Positions 5,691 to 11,998 of a stretch of DNA of 11,998 nucleotides are shown here, one piece after another. The position numbers and the translations under genes are program-made. The notes under the pieces are model-generated. The model searched no databases, was not told the origin of the DNA, and worked only from the letters and a program-made list of their open reading frames with translations. Numbering within the stretch: position 1 is the stretch's first letter; each line of letters begins with the position of its first letter. The stretch comes from Gemmatimonadota bacterium (GTDB lineage: Bacteria > GCA-2686955), in assembly GCA_002686955.1 (NCBI GenBank), contig NYZA01000195.1, forward strand, positions 1-11,998, given 5' to 3'.

Positions 5691-8669
5691 ATGCCCAGAC
5701 CGATCGTGTCCAAACACGCCAAGACCAGATTCGTCACAGGCCTGATCACGCTCTCCTCTGTGAGCGCCTGGTCGCTCGCCCCGGCCGCCGACCTTGCCCT
5801 GCCGAACCACCGCCGGGTCGAGATCCGGGCGAATACTTTCACGGGCAACCTGCAGGAGCGATCCGCCCTCGCCGTAGATCGCTCCGGGAAACTCCTCGCG
5901 GTCTGGGCCAGCCGCCGACAAGAGGCGGGCACTTACGGCGTCTTCGCGCAGCGATTCGATCCTCTCGGCCGACCCCTCGGAACCGAAATCCACGTCAACC
6001 AGTTCCTCCCCAGCGCCCAGAGCTTCCCCGCTTCGGCCTTCGACCCGGAGGGCAGTGCCTGGATCGTCTGGCAATCGGCGGCGCAAGACGGCAGCGGGTC
6101 GGGCGTGTATCTGAGGCGCTTCGGCCTCGTCGATGGCGTCTTCGGGCCGCTGGGCGAGGAGCAGCTCGTCAACATCACCACCGCGGGCGACCAGTTTCAG
6201 CCGAGTGTGCTCTGCGGCCGGGGGGGCGGTGCGCTGGTCGCGTGGTCTTCGGTGAACGATCGATCGGAGACCCGCATCGTCGCGCGTCTGTACCGGTCCG
6301 ACGGATCGCCGGCTAGCGGTGAGCTTCAGCTGAGCGCCGAATCCGCTCGGGGCCGGGATCACCTGCCCTCGATCGCCCACGCCGGGGGAGGAGAGGGCTT
6401 CCTCGTTGCCTGGGCCCACACCACGCCCGATCACCATCCCGGCGCCATCATCGGCCGCTTCGTCGAGCCGGGGACGGGACCGAGCGGGGAGCCCTTCCCT
6501 ATCAGCGACCCCCTCGATACGCGCGAGCAGATCGAGCCCAGCATCGCGGGCGGCCCCAGGGGTGAGCTGGTTTGCGCGTGGATGCGCTCGCGCGAAGCGG
6601 CCGATGGCTACGATATCGTCGCTCGTCGGATCGGTGCCGCAGGGGAGGCGATCGGCGCGCCCTTCGTGGTGGCCGACCAGGCGAACGGGTGGCGGAGCGG
6701 TGTGGCGATCGCCATGGCCGAGGACGGTCGGTTTGCCATCTCGTACAACGAAGACGGCACCAAGGAACAGCACACCCATCGCCATCGACCCGTGACGCCT
6801 TCGACCCTCTTCGCTCGACTCTACGATCGCTCGGCGAATCCCCAGGGCGAGGCGTTTCGCGTGAATCGCGACGGCGAGGGCAGGCATGCACACCCCGCCG
6901 CTTCGAACGCCGCGCGCTCCGTCTGGAGCGCCCAAGATCAGCTTGCCTTCGTCTGGGACGGCCATGTCGGCGGTGATCGGTCCGGAACCGGCCTGACACT
7001 CTTCACGCCCGAGAGCCTGCGCGCGCCCGATCCGCCCGAGACGGAGCCGCGCGCGGCGGCTGTGGAGACGCAGGGAAGAGACCTGAAAACGGCGCCCGAT
7101 TTCGATCCGGATTGGATCGCCCAACCCTCCGCGCAAGACCTCGACGCCGCGGGACCGGACTTCGGCTTCATGGCCTTTCAGACCACCGGTTGGCAGCCTC
7201 CAGACCCCGATTGCGCGGCTGGCGCCGGCCACATCGTCTCGGTCGTCAATATGACCCTTCGGGTGCACACCAAGGAGGGCACGCTGGTATCGGACGAGCT
7301 CTTGGAGGACTTTTTCGCGGCTACGAGCGGCGGCGATTTCCTCTTCGATCCGGTCGCTCTCCACGACCACCATGCGGATCGTTTCGTGATCGCCACCGCG
7401 GATCATCAGGGCAGTCAGGATGGACTGAATGTCGCGGTTTCGCGGTCGAACGATCCGGCCGACGGTTGGCACAAATACTATTTCGACACCGACGCGATCG
7501 GCGATTTCATCGATTTCGAAAATCTCGGCGTCGGCGTCGATGCGTACTACATTACGGCCGACTACTTCGGATCCTGGCGAAATGTGATTCACATCCTGGA
7601 GAAGACCCCGATGTTGAGCGGGGATCCAGTCACGCTTCGCCATCACCGAACCGCGAATACTGCTCTCTCATTGGGGGCGGTCAAATCGTACGATCCCGCC
7701 GCGCCGGCCCAGTATTTCGCCTCGTCCTGGATCTCGTCGACCAAGATCAGGGTCTACGCTCTGCGCGATCCCCTGGGGAGTCCGATCGTCGATTCGTACG
7801 ATGTAACGGTTCCCTTCTTCACCAATCCGCCCGATGCTACCCAGAAGGGGTCGTCCAACAAGGTGTCCACAATAGATGACAGAATCAAGAACGGGGTCTA
7901 TCGGGCAGGATCGCTCTGGCTGACACACAGCATCGGCGAGAACAGCACCGCGCGCGTCCGCTGGTACGAGATCGCTATGAACGGTTGGCCGGTCAGCGAA
8001 GGCAATCCCGCTCTCGAGCAAAGCGGCACGTTGAACTTCGGAAGCGGGGAGCACAACTGGTTCCCCGACGTTAGCGTGAGCGATGACGGCGATGCGATCA
8101 TAACCTGCAGCCGATCGTCATCGAACGACTATCCCTACATCGCTCGTGCCGGGCGAAAATCGTACGACGCGTCCTCCACTTTCCGGCATTCGGTCCGCTT
8201 GAAAGAGAGCGATGGTCCGACCACCAGCGACCGTTGGGGTGACTACAGCGGAAACGACGAAGATCCGATCGATCCCGGTGTGGTTTGGAGTCACGCGATC
8301 TATAACACGACCGGATCGAACTGGCGCACCTGGGTCGCCAGGGTGGACACCGATAATCTGATGGTTCTCGACGACCCCGGTCCCCTGACGCGGGGAGCTA
8401 ACGCGACGATCACACTGCGGGGGGCCAAGGCTTCGGGCACCATCCATGTCGCTTACAGCCTGAGCGGCCCGGGAGAGACCGATGTTCCGCAACTGGACGC
8501 GACGCTCGATCTTGCCGACGCGGAATCGGCGGGCTCGACCGCCGCGGCGCCGGACGGCAGCGTCACATTTGGCGCCTTCGTGCCTGCTTCCGCGCCGGTG
8601 GGCCCCATCTATATCCAGGTTATCGAACAGAACAACACCTCGAATCTGATCGCGACGACCATAGAGTAG
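5691..8669 (+). CDS. Large exported beta-propeller-rich protein of unknown function
   Basis: A 992-residue protein with a signal peptide (basic MPRPIVSKHAKTR, hydrophobic VTGLITLSSVSAWSL, likely cleavage after APA). A GTG at 5628 would add 21 residues ahead of it, so the ATG at 5691 is preferred. Residues about 44-440 hold roughly seven repeats of 50-60 residues: hydrophobic-AW at the strand core, 'v.ARrf...G.p.G..f.v' at the end, often closing in VN (TEIHVN, EEQLVN, EAFRVN). This suggests a seven-bladed propeller. About 440-490 is a Pro/Ala/Asp-rich linker. About 490-890 is a second region with 'FLFDPVALHDHHADRFVIA', 'VAVSRSNDPADGWHKY' and 'WGDYSGNDEDPIDPGVVW'. It resembles propeller-like domains of uncharacterised secreted proteins. 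About 895-992 is a beta-rich Ig-like tail. No catalytic motif, anchor or secretion tag is recognised. It lies 77 bases after the regulator and 20 before the kinase remnant, in the same orientation. The likely location is extracellular or periplasmic. Confidence 0.85.
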   Translation: MPRPIVSKHAKTRFVTGLITLSSVSAWSLAPAADLALPNHRRVEIRANTFTGNLQERSALAVDRSGKLLAVWASRRQEAGTYGVFAQRFDPLGRPLGTEIHVNQFLPSAQSFPASAFDPEGSAWIVWQSAAQDGSGSGVYLRRFGLVDGVFGPLGEEQLVNITTAGDQFQPSVLCGRGGGALVAWSSVNDRSETRIVARLYRSDGSPASGELQLSAESARGRDHLPSIAHAGGGEGFLVAWAHTTPDHHPGAIIGRFVEPGTGPSGEPFPISDPLDTREQIEPSIAGGPRGELVCAWMRSREAADGYDIVARRIGAAGEAIGAPFVVADQANGWRSGVAIAMAEDGRFAISYNEDGTKEQHTHRHRPVTPSTLFARLYDRSANPQGEAFRVNRDGEGRHAHPAASNAARSVWSAQDQLAFVWDGHVGGDRSGTGLTLFTPESLRAPDPPETEPRAAAVETQGRDLKTAPDFDPDWIAQPSAQDLDAAGPDFGFMAFQTTGWQPPDPDCAAGAGHIVSVVNMTLRVHTKEGTLVSDELLEDFFAATSGGDFLFDPVALHDHHADRFVIATADHQGSQDGLNVAVSRSNDPADGWHKYYFDTDAIGDFIDFENLGVGVDAYYITADYFGSWRNVIHILEKTPMLSGDPVTLRHHRTANTALSLGAVKSYDPAAPAQYFASSWISSTKIRVYALRDPLGSPIVDSYDVTVPFFTNPPDATQKGSSNKVSTIDDRIKNGVYRAGSLWLTHSIGENSTARVRWYEIAMNGWPVSEGNPALEQSGTLNFGSGEHNWFPDVSVSDDGDAIITCSRSSSNDYPYIARAGRKSYDASSTFRHSVRLKESDGPTTSDRWGDYSGNDEDPIDPGVVWSHAIYNTTGSNWRTWVARVDTDNLMVLDDPGPLTRGANATITLRGAKASGTIHVAYSLSGPGETDVPQLDATLDLADAESAGSTAAAPDGSVTFGAFVPASAPVGPIYIQVIEQNNTSNLIATTIE

Positions 8670-8689
8670 TCGGAGGTTCGAGCCGGAGC

Positions 8690-9226
8690 GTGCAACAGGC
8701 TACGAGGCGAGACGCCACGAGCGACCCGAAGGAAGAGCGGCGGCTCGGGCGGGTGCGCGAGACGCACCTCGAACAGCTCTTCGACACCATGCACGAGGGA
8801 TTCGTGCTGGCCGAGGTCATCGTCGACGACGCTGGAAACCCGAGCGATCGGCGCTATCTCGACGTCAATCCGACCTTCGAGAGACTGGTGGGCAAGAGCC
8901 GCGACGAGGTGATCAATCGCACCGTAAGGGAGGACTTCCCCGAGGTCGACGCCACATTCGACATTCTCGCATCGCCGCAACCCAGCGGTCGCTTCACGCT
9001 GCTCTTCGTCGATGTCAGTGCGCGGGTCGAGGCGGAGCGAGAGCGGCTCGAGGCGGAACGGCGGGTACAGCCTGCTCAGCGGGTCGAGAGCCTCGGCGTC
9101 CTCGCCGGAGGCATCGTCCACGATTTCAACAATCTGCTGGTCGGTGTGCTCGGTTTCGCCGGCTTCTTGTAGAAGCCCTACAGGCGGCGGCAGTTGGCCG
9201 CCGAGCTCAAGGCGGTGTTGGGCTAG
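8690..9226 (+). pseudogene. Remnant of a PAS hybrid histidine kinase with internal deletions and a TAG
   Basis: The frame from GTG 8690 gives 160 residues to a TAG at 9170. Residues about 27-87 are the front of a PAS domain (LEQLFDTMHEGFVLAEVI, YLDVNPTFERLVG). The usual middle, some 30 residues, is missing: 'EDFPEVD' joins directly to the PAS end 'TFDILASPQPSGRFTLLFVDVSAR'. A linker and a good H-box follow (SLGVLAGGIVHDFNNLLVGVLG, His144). The sequence then jumps to 'FAGFL-stop-KPYRRRQLAAELKAVLG', ending in TAG at 9224. In hybrid kinases 'GFLQKPYR...L...VL' is the very end of the receiver domain. The whole HATPase domain and nearly all of the receiver are therefore gone, and the remaining parts are in one frame apart from the TAG, which sits where Gln is common. 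The start is uncertain, since GGAG lies too close to the GTG. Without an ATPase it cannot autophosphorylate. Confidence 0.78.
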
Positions 9227-9267
9227 GATCGGGCCGCGCGACCGAAATCACCCGCCGGCGGCGGACC

Positions 9268-10947
9268 ATGAAGCCCGATCGAAGCCCTTTCATACTTGCG
9301 GTTCTTCTGCTCCTTTGGGGAACCCACGCCGATTCCGCACTCGGCGTCGAGATCTCGTTCGAGGAGCCCTTCGCCGATCGTGATCCGATCGACGCGGCCG
9401 TAGCCGCGCTTTCTCCCTCCGCCCCCGCCGACACCATCGCCGCCCGCCTTCTGTCGGCGCTGCTCGCGCTCGGGCACGGCGAAGCGGAGGTCGCTGTCGC
9501 GCGGGACGACTCGTTCCAGCGGGCGCGCCTGAGGCCCGGTCCTATCTGGCGCCTCGGCGAGATCCGTTTCGTGGGCTCGCGCCTCTTCGAGGAATCGGAG
9601 CTTGTCGGACGGCTCGATCTGCGGCCCGGGCGACCTTTCGAGACCGGCGCCGTGGCGCGCGATCTCTCCCGCCTACTCGAGAGTTGGGGGCGACGGGGAC
9701 ATATCTTCGCCCGCTTCAAGCTCCGCCCGCGTCGCGTGGCGGACGGGCGGGTCGATCTCACCGTTGTCGTCGACGATGGGCCGCTGGTTCATCTGGGTGA
9801 GCTGAGGGCACGGGGCAACGAGACCACCGGAATCCGGACCCTGGAGCGGGCATCCGGCCTGCGCCCCGGTCGGGTGCTCGACCGGCGAGTCTTCGACCGA
9901 TCGGCGGAGCGCTTGCGCCGCCTGGGCTACTTCAGCGAGGTGCGCGGACCGGTGCTCACTCGGGGAGCGGCGGCCGACCTCGTCGATGCCGAGCTCGCGC
10001 TCGTCGAGGCCCCGACGCATTCCGCCGAGGGAGTGCTCGGCTACGCGCCGGCCGAAGAGGGGGGTGAGGATCAGCTCACCGGCTATCTCGAGCTCTCGCT
10101 GCACAACCTCTTCGGCACCGGAAGAGAGCTCGACCTGAGCTGGGAGCGGGTACGCGCCGAGGAGCTCACACTTCAGGTCCAGTGGCGGGAGCGCTGGGTC
10201 TTCGGCTCCGACGCTTCGCTGCTCGCGAGCTTCGCGCAGGTGGTCCAGGACTCGACATTCCTGGAGGATATGGTCGGCGTGGAGATCGCCTACCCGATCG
10301 GCTGGGGTTTCGATGGATCGCTCCGCTTTCGGCGTGAGCGCGTGGTCCCCGGGCGCCGGCGTGACCGACTCGCGCCCGCCCGCAGCAGTACGAGCAGCGC
10401 CGGGATAGGACTGACGCGAGACGGGCGGGACGCTCCCTGGAATCCACGGCGAGGAGTCTTGCTCGTGTCGGCCCTCGATCTTGGACGCCGCGGCAGTGAA
10501 GCCATGATCCGCGGGCGTGGGCTGGTGGAGCTGAGTCTCCCTTTGGCAAGTCGTCAGTCGTGGTTCGCCGGTCTGGATCTCATGGCGTTGGAGCCCCCGC
10601 CGGGACCGGTTCAGCTCCCCGATCTATTCCGAGTGGGCGGATCGGGCTCCCTTCGCGGCCAGCGCGAGGACGAGCTCCGGGTGCTCCGGGGTGGCATCGC
10701 AACCGGTGAGCTACGCTTCCACACCGGTGGGATGTCGAGGGTGGCGCTCTTCGTCGATGCCGCCTATCTACGGCGCGCCGAAGCCGCCGCGCAAGGAGCG
10801 CGCTTGGTGTGGCGCTCGCACGTGGGCTACGGTCTCGGCCTTCGGATCGGCTCCCGCGCCGGCTTGCTCGGCATCGATTACGGAGTAGGCGCTGGGGACT
10901 CTCCGATGAACGGCAAGATCCACCTAAGCATCCAGAATCTTTTCTAA
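9268..10947 (+). CDS. Omp85-superfamily outer-membrane protein (POTRA domains + BamA/TamA-like barrel)
   Basis: A 559-residue protein. Residues 1-26 are a signal peptide (MKPDR, core FILAVLLLLWG, cleavage around DSALG). Periplasmic POTRA-like domains follow: a degenerate one at about 28-92, one at about 95-172 (LGEIRFVGSRLF...GRPFETGAVARDLSRLLE...GHIFARF...VDLTVVVDDGP) and one at about 173-248 (LGELRARGNETT...LRRLGYFSEV). The rest, about 250-559, is a 16-strand-type beta-barrel with the 'NLFGTGREL' first-strand motif, 'TRDGRDAPWNPRRG' and the family-defining 'FRVGGSGSLRGQ' lid motif (about 454-465). It ends in 'LSIQNLF', a C-terminal Phe signal for outer-membrane assembly. Omp85 proteins insert or translocate proteins across the outer membrane. 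With two or three POTRAs it is shorter than housekeeping BamA (five) and nearer TamA-like or accessory members. ATG 9268 is preceded by a weak GGCGGA. The UbiA gene starts 12 bases downstream. Confidence 0.88.
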   Translation: MKPDRSPFILAVLLLLWGTHADSALGVEISFEEPFADRDPIDAAVAALSPSAPADTIAARLLSALLALGHGEAEVAVARDDSFQRARLRPGPIWRLGEIRFVGSRLFEESELVGRLDLRPGRPFETGAVARDLSRLLESWGRRGHIFARFKLRPRRVADGRVDLTVVVDDGPLVHLGELRARGNETTGIRTLERASGLRPGRVLDRRVFDRSAERLRRLGYFSEVRGPVLTRGAAADLVDAELALVEAPTHSAEGVLGYAPAEEGGEDQLTGYLELSLHNLFGTGRELDLSWERVRAEELTLQVQWRERWVFGSDASLLASFAQVVQDSTFLEDMVGVEIAYPIGWGFDGSLRFRRERVVPGRRRDRLAPARSSTSSAGIGLTRDGRDAPWNPRRGVLLVSALDLGRRGSEAMIRGRGLVELSLPLASRQSWFAGLDLMALEPPPGPVQLPDLFRVGGSGSLRGQREDELRVLRGGIATGELRFHTGGMSRVALFVDAAYLRRAEAAAQGARLVWRSHVGYGLGLRIGSRAGLLGIDYGVGAGDSPMNGKIHLSIQNLF

Positions 10948-10959
10948 AAGCTCGCGCCC

Positions 10960-11781
10960 ATGCTCTCTTCGCTCTTGGAGCTGACCCGCCCGATCAACTG
11001 TGCCATCACCGCGGTGGCGGTGGCGCTCGGGGCGTTGCTGGCCGGGGGCGATATCGCCTTCTCGGCTTGGGTTCTGGCGATGGCCTCGGCCGCGCTCGTG
11101 GCGGCGTCCGGGAACATCTTCAACGATGTGATCGATCTCGAGATCGATCGGCTGAACCGCCCGGATCGTCCATTGCCGAACGGCCGGGTAGGCAGAGGCG
11201 CGGCCACGGTCCTCGGCGCTCTCGCCGGCGCGCTGGGAGCTGCTTGTGCCTACTGGATCGGTCCCGTCCATCTGACTCTGTCGCTCTGCGTGCTGGTGGC
11301 GCTGGTGGTGTATGACCGTTGGCTCAAAGGGGTCGCCGTCGTGGGCAACCTTGTCGTGAGCGGGGCGGCGGCTCTTGCCCTCCCATACGGGGGGCTCCTC
11401 GGCGACGCATGGTCGGAAACCCTGGTGCCATCGATCTTCGCCTTTTGTCTGCACATGGCACGAGAGATCATCAAGGATGTCGAGGACATGGATGGCGATC
11501 GTCTGGTCGGAGCGAGGACGCTTCCGGTTCGAGTCGGTCGCTACCGGTCCCTTTCCGTCGCGATCTACTGGCTTTTCGCGCTCGTCGTATTGACGCCGCT
11601 ACCACACCTGCTCGGCTGGTACGGACTGGCCTATATGAGACTCGTCATCCTCCTCGATGCCGCGTGTATCGCGATCATGATCTCTCTGCATCGCAATCCA
11701 TTTCGAGGGGGACTCTCGCGGGCATCGAACGGTTTGAAGGGACTGATGCTCTTGGGAATCCTCGCGGTCTATCTGGGTTGA
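10960..11781 (+). CDS. UbiA-family prenyltransferase, most like digeranylgeranylglyceryl-phosphate synthase
   Basis: A 273-residue, almost entirely hydrophobic membrane protein with about eight or nine helices, the normal size for UbiA enzymes. Both Asp-rich motifs that bind the Mg-prenyl diphosphate are intact: N55-D56-x2-D59-x3-D63 in 'NDVIDLEIDRLNRPDRPLPNG', and D173-x2-D176-x3-D180 in 'KDVEDMDGDRLVGARTLPV'. The N-terminus 'LTRPINCAITAVAVALGALLAG', the 'NRPDRPLPNG' loop and 'YDRWLKGVAVVGNLVVS' resemble the archaeal-type enzyme that adds the second geranylgeranyl chain to geranylgeranylglyceryl phosphate. Related members transfer prenyl or phytyl chains to quinone, chlorophyll or heme precursors. 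The specific substrate is an inference; UbiA membership is secure. The gene follows the Omp85 gene after 12 bases and probably shares its transcript. No clear ribosome site is visible before the ATG, but the start begins the first helix region correctly. Confidence 0.85.
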   Translation: MLSSLLELTRPINCAITAVAVALGALLAGGDIAFSAWVLAMASAALVAASGNIFNDVIDLEIDRLNRPDRPLPNGRVGRGAATVLGALAGALGAACAYWIGPVHLTLSLCVLVALVVYDRWLKGVAVVGNLVVSGAAALALPYGGLLGDAWSETLVPSIFAFCLHMAREIIKDVEDMDGDRLVGARTLPVRVGRYRSLSVAIYWLFALVVLTPLPHLLGWYGLAYMRLVILLDAACIAIMISLHRNPFRGGLSRASNGLKGLMLLGILAVYLG

Positions 11782-11998
11782 GCGTTCTTGTAGGTCTTCG
11801 TGCAGGATATAGCCCCGATAATTAGCTTCTATTACCGCCCGCTCTCCCGTAAAGGCTACTCTTATAGAAGGCGTGCCACGCACGCGGGGCGGTCAGAACT
11901 CAGTTAGGGTCCGCGCAAGAATAACTTGTCATTTGGCATCCCATCTGCGCCACATCTCCGGCCGATCGGCGAGCCCCGAAATCCTCGAAATAGCCCGA
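11782..11998. other. Non-coding tail after the UbiA gene
   Basis: The last 217 bases are visibly less GC-rich up to about 11950. They show no reading frame with protein-like composition on either strand, and no tRNA or other RNA fold that I recognise. The region may hold the 3' end of the operon transcript and a promoter for a gene beyond the edge. TTGTCA near 11926 is a possible -35 without a clear -10 partner. Confidence 0.45.
11871..11885 (+). terminator. Short GC hairpin, possible weak terminator
   Basis: GCGTGC and GCACGC pair as a perfect 6-bp stem around a 3-base CAC loop, about 90 bases after the UbiA stop. No T tract follows, so it does not qualify as a standard intrinsic terminator; it may be chance. 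Confidence 0.2.

Noticed and set aside
5610-7646. Long open frame on the minus strand (about 678 codons) opposite the exported propeller gene
   Set aside because: The plus strand encodes a clear signal peptide and repeats here. The antisense product is Arg/Gly/Asp-rich, without domain structure, as expected from stop-poor GC-rich DNA.
8609-9121. Minus-strand frame of 170 codons over the kinase remnant
   Set aside because: The plus strand has clear PAS and H-box motifs; the antisense product has none.
11826-11870. 7-bp inverted repeat CTTCTAT / ATAGAAG in the tail region
   Set aside because: The 31-base spacer and lack of extension make it compatible with chance; no operator or attachment-site context is seen.
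11599-11883. Minus-strand frame of 94 codons over the end of the UbiA gene and the tail
   Set aside because: It is mostly antisense to a conserved membrane protein and has no ribosome site or domain.

Overview
The window is GC-rich DNA (roughly 60-65 % by eye) from a Gram-negative bacterium. An Omp85-family outer-membrane barrel ending in Phe and several exported proteins with Sec-type signal peptides imply an outer membrane. The secreted beta-helix protein (GGGI-type rungs, 'SPAIDAGDP', 'GDMGAYGGP' endings) and the style of the PAS kinases recall uncultured FCB-type candidate phyla such as Eisenbacteria and their relatives. That placement is an inference from protein style; no taxonomic marker gene is present.

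Left part, minus strand (1-3196): two exported proteins in one transcription unit. A 932-residue secreted parallel beta-helix protein, built from two tandem homologous halves, is followed through an ATGA stop/start overlap by an exported LVIVD-like propeller protein that runs off the left edge. A gap of about 310 bases with no recognised gene separates this pair from the plus-strand genes.

Right part, plus strand (3509-11781): a tightly packed run of genes. (a) A PAS-PAS-HisKA-HATPase histidine kinase in one continuous reading frame, interrupted by two in-frame stops (TAA and TAG) 57 bases apart at the sensor/kinase junction. (b) An intact Rcp1/CheY-like single-domain response regulator overlapping the kinase end by GTGA. 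(c) A 992-residue exported beta-propeller-rich protein of unknown function. (d) A wreck of a second, hybrid-type histidine kinase: a PAS domain lacking its middle, an H-box, and then directly the last residues of a receiver domain, with a TAG in the remnant. (e) A POTRA plus beta-barrel protein of the Omp85 (BamA/TamA) superfamily. (f) A UbiA-type membrane prenyltransferase most like digeranylgeranylglyceryl-phosphate synthases. The last ~220 bases are non-coding as far as can be seen.

The window combines envelope and surface functions (three exported proteins, an Omp85 barrel, a lipid or quinone prenyltransferase) with two-component signalling genes that look decayed. The most noteworthy points are the frame-preserving damage in both kinases, the duplicated beta-helix with its regular cysteine ladder, and the possible archaeal-type lipid enzyme. 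I see no CRISPR array, tRNA, rRNA, transposase or integrase, and no convincing new defence or mobile system.
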